Positions 44,986-54,840 of a DNA stretch of 64,000 nt are shown here, piece by piece. Where the stretch lies: contig CBDDLH010000003.1 in the NCBI GenBank assembly GCA_965230565.1, forward strand, positions 372,001 to 436,000, read 5' to 3'. The stretch is from BCD1 sp965230565. Its GTDB lineage: Bacteria > Bacteroidota > Bacteroidia > Chitinophagales > Saprospiraceae. Every line of letters begins with the position of its first letter. Within the stretch, counting starts at the first letter, position 1. The position numbers and the translations under genes were made by a program. Below the pieces are notes generated by a model, which searched no databases, was not told where the DNA came from, and worked only from the letters and a program-made list of their open reading frames with translations.

Positions 44986-46203
44986 ATGAGTGAAAATAAT
45001 GGCAACCCTCTCGTTGTTAAAAGAACGAAAGCAGATCCTTTTCAGAGCCACGATTATTTCAATATTGATGCTTTGTTGGAGGAAGATCACATTCTTGCGC
45101 GTGATGCGGTAAGGGATTGGGTTAAGCAGGAGGTAACTCCGGTAATTGAAGATTATTTTGAAAAAGCGGAATGCCCTCACCATCTTTTTAAAGGACTTGG
45201 TGAAATCGGGGCGTTTGGTCCGAGTATACCTGTTGAATACGGTGGAGGAGGAATGGATGAAATGGCTTATGGAGTCATTATGCAGGAACTGGAACGTGGA
45301 GATTCCGGGATCCGTTCGATGGCTTCCGTACAGACATCCCTCGTGATGTACCCGATTTTCAGATATGGAACAGAAGAACAAAAGCAAAAATACCTCCCCA
45401 AATTAGCCACAGGAGAAATGATTGGCTGTTTTGGCCTGACCGAACCTGACCACGGCTCCAATCCGGGAGGCATGGTCACCAATATTAAGGAAGACGGCGA
45501 TGCTTACATTCTGAACGGTGCTAAAATGTGGATCACTAACTCTCCTGTTGCAGATATTGCTGTTGTGTGGGCTAAGGATGAGGAAGGTAAAATCCGGGGT
45601 ATGGTTGTGGAAAAAGGCATGAAAGGTTATTCAGCACCCGAGATTCACGGAAAATTATCTCTGAGAGCATCTATCACCGGAGAGCTGGTTTTTGAAGATG
45701 TCCGCGTTCCAAAGGAAAATATGTTTCCTGACATCAGAGGTCTGAGAGGCCCATTATCATGCCTGTCCAAGGCGCGTTATGGTATTGCCTGGGGAGCTAT
45801 CGGAGCAGCAATGGATTGTTATGATTCTGCATTGCGTTATTCCATGGAGCGGGAACAGTTCGGCAAACCAATCGGCCATTTCCAGCTAACCCAGAAGAAG
45901 CTGGCAGAAATGATCACGGAGATCACCAAAGCTCAGCTATTGGCATGGCGCATGGGAACTTTGGCTAACAAAGGGGAAGCATCTGCCGCACAAATCTCCA
46001 TGGCCAAACGCAACAATGTCGACATGGCCTTGACCATCGCCAGAGAAGCACGTCAAATTCATGGTGGAATGGGTATCACCAATGAATATCCGATCATGAG
46101 GCATATGATGAACCTGGAATCAGTGATCACCTATGAAGGTACGCATGACATTCACTTGCTGATCACCGGTTATGATGTCACTGGCTTTAACGCTTTTAAA
46201 TAA
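44986..46203 (+). CDS. gcdH: Glutaryl-CoA dehydrogenase (acyl-CoA dehydrogenase family)
   Basis: Flavoenzyme of 405 residues that oxidises and decarboxylates glutaryl-CoA to crotonyl-CoA in lysine and tryptophan breakdown. It shows the FAD motifs CFGLTEPDHGSNPGGM and WITNSPVADI, the glutaryl-CoA-type ARYGIAWGAIGAA, QIHGGMGITNEYPI and the catalytic glutamate in YEGTHDIH. These features favour GcdH over medium- or short-chain acyl-CoA dehydrogenases. The substrate assignment rests on motif similarity. A monocistronic unit with its own promoter and a hairpin behind it. Confidence 0.9.
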   Translation: MSENNGNPLVVKRTKADPFQSHDYFNIDALLEEDHILARDAVRDWVKQEVTPVIEDYFEKAECPHHLFKGLGEIGAFGPSIPVEYGGGGMDEMAYGVIMQELERGDSGIRSMASVQTSLVMYPIFRYGTEEQKQKYLPKLATGEMIGCFGLTEPDHGSNPGGMVTNIKEDGDAYILNGAKMWITNSPVADIAVVWAKDEEGKIRGMVVEKGMKGYSAPEIHGKLSLRASITGELVFEDVRVPKENMFPDIRGLRGPLSCLSKARYGIAWGAIGAAMDCYDSALRYSMEREQFGKPIGHFQLTQKKLAEMITEITKAQLLAWRMGTLANKGEASAAQISMAKRNNVDMALTIAREARQIHGGMGITNEYPIMRHMMNLESVITYEGTHDIHLLITGYDVTGFNAFK

Positions 46204-46231
46204 AGGGGCTTAAGCCTGCCAACCAGAGACA

Positions 46232-46283
46232 GAGGTGGATTAATTGAGGATTGATGCCTTTTCAATCTCACTCAATCCACCTC
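46232..46283 (+). terminator. Terminator hairpin after gcdH
   Basis: GAGGTGGATT-ATTGAG (from 46232) pairs with CTCAATCCACCTC (46271-46283), followed by ATACTTTTTC. It lies 28 bp behind the stop codon. Confidence 0.6.
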
Positions 46284-46580
46284 ATACTTTTTCAACCTTC
46301 ATTCAAAGGCCCAAAGACTGTAGGCTGAATACTGTGGACTGCCCCATGCAACCTCATGGAAGTTAATAAGTCGTTAAATATTAGCGGTATAAAGGCCGAA
46401 ATATTATAAATTTATACTTTAGACAAAACAAATTCCCCGGTTGAAAACGTTAATTACTCGGCAGGATGACCTGAAATTTTACTTTGTTCGGAGAATTCCT
46501 GCCTGTACATACTTATCACATCATCATTTTTAAACTCGACTAATAAAGTGCTAAGTATGATCTGCCAAAAATTATATACT
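46284..46580. other. Leader region of the OmpA-family gene
   Basis: No gene. It presumably holds the promoter of the next gene; I see no exact consensus. Confidence 0.35.
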
Positions 46581-47741
46581 ATGAAGAGGAGTTTCCTGAT
46601 CGCTGCTATTTTATCCCTGTTGTTTTTTACGGAAAGTTTCGGACAAACGGATACCATCTATTTGTACAATGCTTCTTTTGAGGATTTCCCTCAAGCCAGT
46701 ACCCCCCCAAGAGGTTGGAGGAACTGTGGCTGGGCATCTGAATCACCACCGGATACACATCCTGCTGGATTTTTTGAAGTGGTAAAACCGGCATATGATG
46801 GAAACACCTACCTTGGAATGGTCGTCAGAGACAATGAAACCTGGGAATCTGTAAGCCAGCGAATGAGTAAAGCTATGGAAGCAGGACAATGCTATGAATT
46901 CTCCATCATGCTTGCCCGCTCAGAACTATATGTCAGTGTAAGTCAGGCCTCCGGGCAGGATGCCAATTACACGACTCCGGTAAAACTTAAAATATACGGA
47001 GGTTTCAGCCAGTGCGGAAGAGAAGAAGTGCTTGGAGAAACCAAGGAAATCATCAATCATCGCTGGGTAGAATACCAGTTCAAATTTGAACCTACCCAAA
47101 GCTTCACACATTTGACTATTGAAGCTTTTTATAAAACCCCTACCCTTTTCCCTTATAACGGAAATGTATTATTGGACAAAGCTTCACCAATCGTTTTGGT
47201 GCCATGTGACGATACCATTGCGGCACAGGAAGAGACTCCGGAACCTGCTCCAAAACCAGAACCGCCTAAGCCGGAACCACCAAAACCAGCACCACCAAAA
47301 ACGCCCACAAAAACAGACACCACCCAGCCTGTAGCTGAAGCAAAAAAAGATGTAACCCTTGCCGGTGTAGAAAGAGCTGATTTGAAAGAGGGACAGGTTA
47401 TACGGTTGAAAAATGTTTATTTCCAGGCAGACAGTGCCAGCATTACGCGAGATTCTTATGAAGCGCTGAATAACATTTTTGATTTTCTCGATGCCAATAA
47501 AGATGTAATTATTGAGGTTGGAGGACATACCAATTCCCGTCCACAACACGATTATGCCGACAACCTGTCCACTGAAAGAGCAAAATCCGTAATGCAATAT
47601 CTCGTAAACAGAGGTATTGAACCGCGTAGAATCAAATACAAAGGATACGGTAAACGCCAGCCTATCGCGACGAATAATACGCTTGGCGGCAGAAAATTAA
47701 ATCAACGGGTGGAAATTAAGATCCTTAGTTTTGACGGGTGA
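46581..47741 (+). CDS. OmpA-family outer-membrane protein with Pro-rich hinge
   Basis: A 386-residue exported protein; ATG 46581 gives the signal peptide MKRSFLIAAILSLLFFTESF ending in GQ. Residues ~22-215 form a beta-rich carbohydrate-binding-like domain (NASFEDFPQASTPPRGWRNC, LTIEAFYKT). A hinge of Pro-Glu-Pro-Lys repeats (about 220-250) follows. The C-terminal OmpA domain (about 285-386) keeps the peptidoglycan-binding core GGHTNSRPQHDYADNLSTERA and GYGKRQP. It should tether a surface or periplasmic domain to the cell wall. It is similar in layout to gliding/T9SS-associated OmpA proteins, but a specific role is not supported. Confidence 0.85.
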   Translation: MKRSFLIAAILSLLFFTESFGQTDTIYLYNASFEDFPQASTPPRGWRNCGWASESPPDTHPAGFFEVVKPAYDGNTYLGMVVRDNETWESVSQRMSKAMEAGQCYEFSIMLARSELYVSVSQASGQDANYTTPVKLKIYGGFSQCGREEVLGETKEIINHRWVEYQFKFEPTQSFTHLTIEAFYKTPTLFPYNGNVLLDKASPIVLVPCDDTIAAQEETPEPAPKPEPPKPEPPKPAPPKTPTKTDTTQPVAEAKKDVTLAGVERADLKEGQVIRLKNVYFQADSASITRDSYEALNNIFDFLDANKDVIIEVGGHTNSRPQHDYADNLSTERAKSVMQYLVNRGIEPRRIKYKGYGKRQPIATNNTLGGRKLNQRVEIKILSFDG

Positions 47742-47774
47742 TTTGATCCCGGATTGAGGACTTACCTTCTTCTT

Positions 47775-47972
47775 AAACTTCTACACCTGCCTTCCTGCGG
47801 TCAGCAGGCAGGTTGGATATTCTGCGGTTCAGTATCGCTTGCCGGAAGGACTATTGAGTTGAATATTTGAATGGAAGAATTATGATTTGGGAACACCCTT
47901 ACAGAACAGCAGAACCTGCCTTACTGCGACAGCAGGCAAGGTATTGAATATCCAACCGCAGAATGTAGAAGT
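47775..47972. repeat. Nested inverted-repeat element between ompA-like gene and aroA
   Basis: GGTTGGATATTC (47811-47822) and its complement (47946-47957), ATTCTGCGGTT (47819-47829) and its complement (47954-47964), plus AACTTCTACA/TGTAGAAGT at the outside, form nested pairs. Two CCTGCC-type hairpins lie inside each half. It has no reading frame and lies between two convergent genes. Confidence 0.5.
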
Positions 47973-47979
47973 ATTCTCC

Positions 47980-49230
47980 TTATTGAGAAGAATTAACTTC
48001 AAAACCCAAACCCTTCAAATCCTCCCAAAAATCGGGATAGGACTTAATCACCACTCCGGGTTCTTCAATTTTTATTTCTCCTAACATAGCCAATGGTGCA
48101 AAGGCCATAGCCATCCGGTGGTCCTCGTAGGTCTCAAAAACGGGAGTTTCCTGCCAGGCGGCCTGACCTTCAACGAGGTAATGTTCGGTGGCAGCATCCT
48201 TGGTGATACTTTCAGGCAACAGGTTGAACCAGGCATTGACCTTGGCAAGTTCATTCTGAAGAGCTTTGATCCTGTCTGTTTCTTTGATCTTTAATGTCTT
48301 CAACCCTGTAAACAATCCATGTACTCCGGTACCTGCGCAAACCACCGCCAATGTCTGGGCCAGATCAGGGCACTTGATGAAATCCCATTCAAAGACTTCT
48401 CCGGCTTCACCCTGTTTACTTAGGTGAATGCCCGTTTCGTTGAAAGTTGTCCGAATACCAAATTCCTCCATCATTTTGGCTAAAACGGAATCTCCCTGAA
48501 CACTGTTTTCGAACAAGCCATCCAGTTGTAAATCAACTTCTTTAGCAAAAACAGCCATCGCATAATAATAGGATGCTGCGGACCAATCGGCTTCAACCGT
48601 AAATGGTCTCGCCTCATACGCTTGCGGTTTCACAACGATGGTATTGCCTTTCCATTCATGTTTCACGCCAAAGTACTCCATGGTCTTCAGCGTCATGAGA
48701 ATATAAGGTACGGAAACGATCTCACCATCGAGGGTAAGTTCCAAACCTTTTGGCAAAACCGGCGCGATCATTAACAGTGCTGAAATATACTGGCTGCTGG
48801 TATTAGCCGGGATAGTAAGCTGGTAATTTTGTCCAAAATTGTCAGCCTCATGGATCTTCAGGGGTGGATACCCTTCTTTTTCCACATATTCAATATTTGC
48901 TCCAAGATGTCGCATAGCTTCCACCAATACGCCAATTGGACGTTGCTTCATCCGCTCACTGCCGGTCAGCAATTGCGTTCCTTTTTGTAAAGACAGATAA
49001 GCTGTGAGGAAGCGGAAGGTAGTTCCTGCAGGACCTGCATCTCTGACGGCCTCATCAGCGGCAAGCAATTTGCCGAGCAATTCCGTATCATTGGCATTCG
49101 CCAGTTTGTGAATATCGAAGTGATCTTTACAAAGTGCTTGAATGATCAAGACCCTGTTACTGATACTTTTTGATCCGGCAAGAGAAATTTTTCCTTTTAA
49201 ATCATCTTTAAGGAAACGGAGAGCATACAT
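47980..49230 (-). CDS. aroA: 3-phosphoshikimate 1-carboxyvinyltransferase (EPSP synthase)
   Basis: Shikimate-pathway enzyme of 416 residues that joins phosphoenolpyruvate and shikimate 3-phosphate. It shows LAGSKSISNRVLIIQAL (residues 17-33), the GTTFRFLTAYL site in place of the enterobacterial NAGTAMRPL, QRPIGVLVEAMRHLGA, ETDRIKALQNELAK and the late DHRMAMAFAPLAM. The variant TTFRFL motif is, from memory, common in Bacteroidota. Its leader contains a heptamer array and a 33-bp palindrome, which separate it from ftsH upstream. Confidence 0.95.
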   Translation of the reverse strand: MYALRFLKDDLKGKISLAGSKSISNRVLIIQALCKDHFDIHKLANANDTELLGKLLAADEAVRDAGPAGTTFRFLTAYLSLQKGTQLLTGSERMKQRPIGVLVEAMRHLGANIEYVEKEGYPPLKIHEADNFGQNYQLTIPANTSSQYISALLMIAPVLPKGLELTLDGEIVSVPYILMTLKTMEYFGVKHEWKGNTIVVKPQAYEARPFTVEADWSAASYYYAMAVFAKEVDLQLDGLFENSVQGDSVLAKMMEEFGIRTTFNETGIHLSKQGEAGEVFEWDFIKCPDLAQTLAVVCAGTGVHGLFTGLKTLKIKETDRIKALQNELAKVNAWFNLLPESITKDAATEHYLVEGQAAWQETPVFETYEDHRMAMAFAPLAMLGEIKIEEPGVVIKSYPDFWEDLKGLGFEVNSSQ

Positions 49231-49240
49231 GGATAGGAGA

Positions 49241-49289
49241 GGTTGCTGGTTTCAGGTTGCTGGTTACTGGTTGCTGGTTGCTGGTTTTG
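49241..49289. repeat. GGTTNCT heptamer array, seven units, in the aroA leader
   Basis: Seven consecutive 7-bp units: GGTTGCT, GGTTTCA, GGTTGCT, GGTTACT, GGTTGCT, GGTTGCT, GGTTTTG. It starts 10 bp upstream of the aroA start codon and ends 3 bp before palindrome copy C. Confidence 0.75.
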
Positions 49290-49292
49290 GCC

Positions 49293-49325
49293 AGAAATAC
49301 TATTTTTTGGAAAAATAGTATTTCT
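49293..49325. repeat. 33-bp palindrome, copy C
   Basis: 15-bp arms AGAAATACTATTTTT and complement with a TGG centre, between ftsH and aroA, 16 bp from the ftsH stop codon. It could terminate ftsH transcripts. Confidence 0.85.
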
Positions 49326-49340
49326 AACCAGATATCCAGA

Positions 49341-51365
49341 CTAATCTTCAATTTTTGCTTCTGAATCTTCTTCTTTTACCGGCTCCTCAGAGTCAGTAGA
49401 AGCAGCAGGTTCGTTTTCCACTTCAGGAATTGGTTCATCATCAGGGAATGGACGTTCTCCGATCAATTTGATCAAATCAGATTTGAGAAGCACCTCTTTT
49501 TCAAGCAAGGTTTGAGCCAGAATTTCGAGTTCATCCCTGTGCTTCGTCAAAAGATCCTTGGCTCTTTGATATTGAGCTTCGACCATTTTCCGAACCTCCT
49601 CATCAATGAGGGTACCGGTTTCATCAGAATATGGTTTACTGAACTGGTCTCTTTGCATTCCATAGAAGGAAACCTGTCCCACTTTATCATTCATACCATA
49701 GACAGTGATCATACCGTAGGCCATATTGGTGATCCGGTCCAAATCGTTTTGTGCTCCGGTGGATATTTCATTAAATACGATCTCTTCAGCTGCCCGACCT
49801 CCGAATGTCATACACATTCTATCCAGCAACTGATCTGTTCTGGTAATGTATTCATCCTTTGGCAGGTATTGCGCATATCCAAGTGTTCCGATACCCCGAG
49901 GAACGATGGTTACTTTTACAAGAGGAGAAGCATGCTCGAGGAACCAACCGCAAATTGCGTGCCCTGCTTCATGGTAAGCGATAATCTTCTTCTCTCGTGG
50001 AGAAATGAGTTTACTCTTCCTCTCCAATCCACCAATCACTTTATCCAAAGCGTAGTTGAAATCTTCCATTTCAACCGACTTCTTATTTCTTCTTGCTGCG
50101 ATAAGCGCGGCCTCATTACAAACATTAGCTATTTCAGCGCCTGCAAAACCGGGAGTCATTTCAGCAAGAACAGCCGGATCAATTTCTTCTGATTTACGAA
50201 TGTTTTTGAGGTGTACCTTGAAAATCGCTGCCCTTTCCTTGAGGTCAGGTCTTTCCAGTCCGATCTGACGGTCAAACCTTCCCGGGCGCATAAGTGCGCT
50301 ATCCAGTACATCGGGGCGGTTGGTTGCTGCCATCAGGATAACTCCTTTGTCGGTGGCAAAACCATCCATTTCCACCAGAAGCTGATTCAGGGTATTTTCC
50401 CTTTCATCATTACCTCCCTGGAAGTTACCGCGTCCTCTTGCACGTCCGATCGCATCAATCTCATCGATGAATACGATACAAGGCGCTTTTTCACGAGCCT
50501 GCTTAAACAGGTCACGAACACGCGAAGCACCAACTCCTACAAACATCTCAACGAAATCAGAACCTGAGATGGAGAAAAACGGAACATCCGCCTCTCCGGC
50601 TACAGCTTTCGCCAGCAGTGTTTTACCGGTTCCCGGAGGGCCTACCAACAAAACTCCTTTAGGTATCTTGCCGCCAAGAGCCGTATATTTCTTAGGATTT
50701 TTAAGGAAATCAACCACTTCCATTACCTCTTCCTTGGCTTCTTCAAGACCTGCAACATCCTGGAAGGTGATACTTACCTTGGTATTCTGATCGAAGAGTT
50801 TGGCTTTGGATTTTCCTATATTGAATATCTGTGCCCCGGCGCCACCTCCGGCACCACCTACTCTACGAATGATAAACAACCATATTATGATGAATAAACC
50901 GATGGGAATTACCCAGCTCAGCAATGTACTAATCCACCCCGGTTGACTTTTATAAGTGGGATAAATCCGCTCTTCCCGGGGGATTTCTTCGGCATCCTGA
51001 ACTCCAATAAGGAAATCATCAAAAGTCTTCTTATCACCGATTTCAATCCAATAGTGCGGTCTGGGGCCGCCAATCTTACTTTTGGCAGCATCGTCATATT
51101 CCGGCTTATCGAGGCTTTCTTTGGTGAGGTATATCTGTCCGATCTTATTTTCGGAAACCACAATTTTTTCCACAGCCCTGTCAGCAATCATCTTGTCCAG
51201 ACGATTAAATGAGATTTGCTCATTGCTGCTCTCAGATACACTGTAAAAATTTATAATCAACAAAATCAGCGCAATGGCTCCATAGATCCAATAAGAACTG
51301 AACTTAGGCATCATTGGAGGCTGCTGGTTATTGTTATTATTATTACTACTATTCTTTTGCTCCAT
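49341..51365 (-). CDS. ftsH: ATP-dependent zinc metalloprotease FtsH
   Basis: Inner-membrane quality-control protease of 674 residues. An Asn/Gln-rich N-terminus precedes the first transmembrane helix (about 24-42), a periplasmic domain and a second helix (about 150-167, [20 protein letters not shown]). The AAA domain has Walker A GPPGTGKT, Walker [11 protein letters not shown] and the SRH region ATNRPDVLD. The protease site is HEAGH (H465-H469). It ends with an acidic tail. The birA/rsfS/ftsH neighbourhood is commonly conserved in Bacteroidota. Confidence 0.97.
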   Translation of the reverse strand: MEQKNSSNNNNNNQQPPMMPKFSSYWIYGAIALILLIINFYSVSESSNEQISFNRLDKMIADRAVEKIVVSENKIGQIYLTKESLDKPEYDDAAKSKIGGPRPHYWIEIGDKKTFDDFLIGVQDAEEIPREERIYPTYKSQPGWISTLLSWVIPIGLFIIIWLFIIRRVGGAGGGAGAQIFNIGKSKAKLFDQNTKVSITFQDVAGLEEAKEEVMEVVDFLKNPKKYTALGGKIPKGVLLVGPPGTGKTLLAKAVAGEADVPFFSISGSDFVEMFVGVGASRVRDLFKQAREKAPCIVFIDEIDAIGRARGRGNFQGGNDERENTLNQLLVEMDGFATDKGVILMAATNRPDVLDSALMRPGRFDRQIGLERPDLKERAAIFKVHLKNIRKSEEIDPAVLAEMTPGFAGAEIANVCNEAALIAARRNKKSVEMEDFNYALDKVIGGLERKSKLISPREKKIIAYHEAGHAICGWFLEHASPLVKVTIVPRGIGTLGYAQYLPKDEYITRTDQLLDRMCMTFGGRAAEEIVFNEISTGAQNDLDRITNMAYGMITVYGMNDKVGQVSFYGMQRDQFSKPYSDETGTLIDEEVRKMVEAQYQRAKDLLTKHRDELEILAQTLLEKEVLLKSDLIKLIGERPFPDDEPIPEVENEPAASTDSEEPVKEEDSEAKIED

Positions 51366-51514
51366 CTCTTTTTATTTCTTTGCATTCAGCCATCCTTAGG
51401 TGAGAATGCAACCAAAACTTTATTATTTTCCTTAGATAACGTATCTAAAGGCTTTTCGTTGTTACTTTTCGGCAAAACTATTTAAAATCGGGACAAAAGC
51501 CCCTGTGCAACAGT

Positions 51515-51901
51515 TTAAAGGGCTTGATATTCCGTGAACGAGGCGTCGCTCCAAAGATTTTCCAACTGGTAAAATCCTCTCGTTTCTTTATAAAAAACAT
51601 GTATTACCGTATGGAAATAATCCAGACACACCCAGGATGCTCGTTGAGTACCTTCTACATGTGACGGAAAAATATTGGCTTCCAGTTTTAACCTTTTTTG
51701 GATATTATCTGCTATGGATTTTACCTGGGTATTTGAAGTTCCTTCACAAATAATGAAATAATCCGTAGGTGATTCTTCCAGTTTTCGAAGATCCAGTTTG
51801 AGGATCTCCTTACCTTTGATGTCATGGATACTGTCAATGATCAAATCGTGTAATTCATCAACAGAATTATTCTGTTCTTGTAACTTAGCGTTTGAATTCA
51901 A
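51515..51901 (-). CDS. rsfS: Ribosomal silencing factor RsfS
   Basis: A 128-residue RsfS/Iojap-family protein that binds ribosomal protein uL14 and stops subunit joining under starvation. Conserved parts are IHDIKGKEILKLDLRKLEE, DYFIICEGTSNTQVKSIADN, HVEGTQRASWVCLDYFHTVI and the final HVFYKETRGFYQLENLW. It lies upstream of ftsH on the same strand. Its start codon is only 15 bp from that of the divergent birA frame, so regulatory DNA must overlap coding DNA. Confidence 0.95.
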   Translation of the reverse strand: MNSNAKLQEQNNSVDELHDLIIDSIHDIKGKEILKLDLRKLEESPTDYFIICEGTSNTQVKSIADNIQKRLKLEANIFPSHVEGTQRASWVCLDYFHTVIHVFYKETRGFYQLENLWSDASFTEYQAL

Positions 51902-51916
51902 ATTCTATTTTTATTT

Positions 51917-52717
51917 TTGAATGGGCAATTTTACCCGAAAAAACTATTCTTGTTGCAAAATTTAAACACTCTTTTTGTCGGAAAGGTTCTTCTGGAATTT
52001 CCAAATCTCCCTTCAACGAACGCCTACGCCATTGAATTACTGTCAAAAAGCAGGCCAATCGAAGGAACTGTCATTTCGACGGCCAATCAAACAGACGGCC
52101 GCGGACAAATTGGCAGTAAATGGTTCAGTTTACCTGGCGAGAACCTCACCTGTAGTGTTATCCTTTATCCGGGATTCCTGAATATTAAGCAACAATTTAT
52201 GCTCAATATCATTACCTCCCTGGCAGCCCTTGAGGCCATTCAACATTATCTTCCCAACCACAATTGTCTTGTAAAATGGCCTAATGACCTCTACGTTGAC
52301 AACCAAAAAACAGGCGGTATTCTCATCCAAAACTCCCTGCAGGGACAACACATCCAAAGCACCGTGATCGGACTGGGAATCAATATCTTACAAAAAGAAT
52401 TCCCTAAGGACATTCCCAACGCCACCTCCTTGAAATTGCTGGCTCCGGACAGATCATTTTCCGTTGAGAATGTTCTGACGCTTTTCTGTGAAAATCTTGA
52501 AAAAAGATATTTGCAACTCAAGGGTGGCAAACAATCACACCTCAAAGATAGTTATTTAAACCATTTATTGGGCTTTGAAAAGGACAGGCAATTCCAAAAA
52601 CCTGACGGAACCCGTTTCTCCGGACGCATAACAGGAATCACCGAAGATGGTCGACTGATCATATTTTCTGAAGGTCAGGATTTGTTTTTTAGCTTAAAGG
52701 AAGTCGTTTTTATTTAA
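51917..52717 (+). CDS. birA: Biotin--[acetyl-CoA-carboxylase] ligase
   Basis: Attaches biotin to the carboxyl carrier protein of acetyl-CoA carboxylase. This is the short form (266 residues or fewer) without the N-terminal repressor domain. It shows LPSTNAYAIEL, the biotinyl-AMP loop in TDGRGQIGSKWFS, VKWPNDLYVDNQKTGGILIQ and VIGLGINI. The start is uncertain: the first TTG (51917) adds a stretch unlike the family, and a TTG near 51950-51953 (before LQNLNTLFVGK) fits better. There is no ATG in the region. Confidence 0.92.
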   Translation: MNGQFYPKKLFLLQNLNTLFVGKVLLEFPNLPSTNAYAIELLSKSRPIEGTVISTANQTDGRGQIGSKWFSLPGENLTCSVILYPGFLNIKQQFMLNIITSLAALEAIQHYLPNHNCLVKWPNDLYVDNQKTGGILIQNSLQGQHIQSTVIGLGINILQKEFPKDIPNATSLKLLAPDRSFSVENVLTLFCENLEKRYLQLKGGKQSHLKDSYLNHLLGFEKDRQFQKPDGTRFSGRITGITEDGRLIIFSEGQDLFFSLKEVVFI

Positions 52718-52825
52718 ATACCGTACCCACCCAACCTGTCTTCCTGGGCCAGGCAAGATTCATCGGGAATCCTTTGCTCAATCAATCTTTCCTGGTGGCG
52801 AGACCGGTTGGACAAACTGAAAGAC

Positions 52826-53626
52826 TTAATTATCGTAACAGAAATTCACAAACTGACGCACCATCAACTGAGTCTTGCGCTTGGACTCAAACATCCCCAT
52901 ATGCCCTACTTTTTCCATCACATGTACACTTGAAATATCAGGAAGACTCGTCTGATTCATACTTTGCTCCATGGTAATGGCTTTATCCTTTTCTCCTATG
53001 ATGAACAGGACAGGAACCTCGATATTTTTCAATACCTCAGATTGATCAGGTCTTTCTGCCATCGCCGCCTGAGCATTAATAATACCTTCAGGATCATATT
53101 TGGAAGCCTGATGGATCAACCTGTCCACCAAAAACCTGTTGCTACGCTCAAATCCGGGAGCAAATAAACTTGGAATTAATTGCTTCACAAAAAGAAAATG
53201 CCCTTGCCTGCGAATGAAGTCAATACCTTTATACCTGTTGGCTTTTTTCTCTTCAGCATCTGCATACGGATGAGAATGGAATATACCCAATCCACTGAGA
53301 TCCTGAGGAAATTTTCGGGCATAGGCCAGCCCGGTATAACCTCCCATAGAATGGCCAATAAGCACAATATTGTCAAGACTTAAATGATCTACCACAGCCT
53401 TAACTACATCTGCCATCCCGTCAATAGTCAGGTCACCCATCACTTCAGAGTCTCCAAAACCAGGCAGATCCACACATACTACACGGTATTTTTTTTCGAG
53501 CAGATCCTGTTTAAATTCATCCCATATACCACTGTCTTCACAAAAACCGTGAACAAAAACTACTGCTTTGCCTCTTCCTTCACTGGAGTAGGCGATTCTT
53601 TTTTCGTTTTGCTTGATGTACTTCAT
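52826..53626 (-). CDS. Alpha/beta-hydrolase
   Basis: A 266-residue soluble hydrolase. The oxyanion part is VVFVHGFCEDSGIWDEF, the nucleophile lies in LIGHSMGGYTGLAYA, the acid in IIGEKDKAI and the histidine in KVGHMGMFE. A helical cap region (about 120-195) lies between. The pattern resembles MhpC/BioH-type esterases and lactonases. Substrate unknown. It is convergent with birA and directly downstream of the glycosyltransferase on the same strand. Confidence 0.88.
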   Translation of the reverse strand: MKYIKQNEKRIAYSSEGRGKAVVFVHGFCEDSGIWDEFKQDLLEKKYRVVCVDLPGFGDSEVMGDLTIDGMADVVKAVVDHLSLDNIVLIGHSMGGYTGLAYARKFPQDLSGLGIFHSHPYADAEEKKANRYKGIDFIRRQGHFLFVKQLIPSLFAPGFERSNRFLVDRLIHQASKYDPEGIINAQAAMAERPDQSEVLKNIEVPVLFIIGEKDKAITMEQSMNQTSLPDISSVHVMEKVGHMGMFESKRKTQLMVRQFVNFCYDN

Positions 53627-53649
53627 TCGTTCCTAAGTTTGAAACGGTT

Positions 53650-54755
53650 CTATCGGGTTGGAAAATCAAGGGCATGATCATATTTCGCCGCTAAAGTAAC
53701 CCAATCATATTTAGTAACAAAATTTTTATAGGGTTGCGACGGATTCAAAAATGGCCTTTTTCCAATGGAGGTTTTTAGCAATTGATAGAAGTGCTCGTCT
53801 GAGGTATAAATATGATCTTTTTTTAAGTCTTCAGGAATGTGTTCGGGAAAGGCCAACCGGTCAGGTAAAATGGGGTAATTATTGCAATACATTGCCTCAA
53901 CAGCACTCCCACCAAAAAAGTCCTGATTGCTGGTCACCGGAAGAATATCCGCCGTGTGCAACAACTCCCTATAAACCTGCCTGCTTTCAGCAAAACCAAA
54001 ATGTATTATTTCATTCTCCAGTTTTTGCCTGGCTTCCTCAAAAACGGGAGGTGAGTTTTTATAGGATTCTCCCAATACAATCAGCTTGAAAGAAACCCCT
54101 TCCGATTTCAACCGAAAAAGAGTGTTGAAAAACAGTTCCGGATTTTTGTCATATTCCCATCGGTGGTTCCATAGCAATACCGGCACATCTGAATGTTTGG
54201 TCTTTTTATCATTATCAAATTCGCTGAGATCCATGCCAAGGTATAAAACCGAACTTTTTTTTCGAATGATGTCTACATTTTGCAGTTCCTGCCTATCAGG
54301 GAATGCTTTCAGAAAAGTTTTCAATCCGCTGAGAAAGCTTTCCTGGTGATATTGAGAATTGAAAAACACCTTGTCGGCTGATAAAGCCGTAGTATAATTG
54401 ATAAATCCGTATTGCCGGTTTAGTTCTGTATCTGCTCCACTCTTTTCTCCTTTCCAGGGATAAGTAATCTGGTTTTCATGAAAATAAACGGCCACAGGAA
54501 TCCCTTGTGTTCTCGATCGGGTAAGACTCAAAAAAGTGGTAAGATCCAGCATATCCGTCGCCAAAAGAAGGTCAGGCTCAGGTCCGAAGCCATAAAATCA
54601 TTGGCCAGGCTGACTGCTCCTCCAAACATTCTCCATTTCCAGTGACGCCCTTTCAAACTCAATATCTCCACCTCATGACGACTGTGTCGCTGATAGCCTT
54701 CAGCCCATTGCCGATGGCTGCCTGAAAAGAATGGCTCCAGGATGAGGATCTTCAT
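53650..54755 (-). pseudogene. tRNA-queuosine alpha-mannosyltransferase-like glycosyltransferase (DUF3524), one frameshift
   Basis: The start, MKILILEPFFSGSHRQWAEG then YQRHSRHEVEILSLKGRHWKWRM in the next residues, is that of the DUF3524/GTDC1 family, whose animal member QTMAN adds mannose to queuosine in tRNA-Asp. After about 54 residues (FMASD) the frame is lost near 54580. The sequence resumes in another frame as EPDLLLATDMLDLTTF and runs to 53650 with a GT4-type C-terminal domain (VPVLLWNHRWEYDKNPELFF, NYPILPDRLAFPEHI). One missing base (or two surplus) explains the break; the repaired protein has about 367 residues. Whether it mannosylates tRNA in bacteria is not settled. Real mutation or sequencing error cannot be told. 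Confidence 0.8.
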
Positions 54756-54791
54756 TTAAGGAAAGGTTGTTGATGGGCAAATATACGAGAT

Positions 54792-54840
54792 AGAAATACT
54801 ATTTTTCAAAGAAATAGTATTTCTAAAACCAGCAACCAGA
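54792..54840. repeat. 33-bp palindrome copy D plus heptamer units
   Basis: Palindrome of exactly 33 bp (54792-54824) with 13-bp perfect arms AGAAATACTATTT and complement. It is followed directly by two heptamer units AACCAGC and AACCAGA, then the paaC stop codon. Confidence 0.8.
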
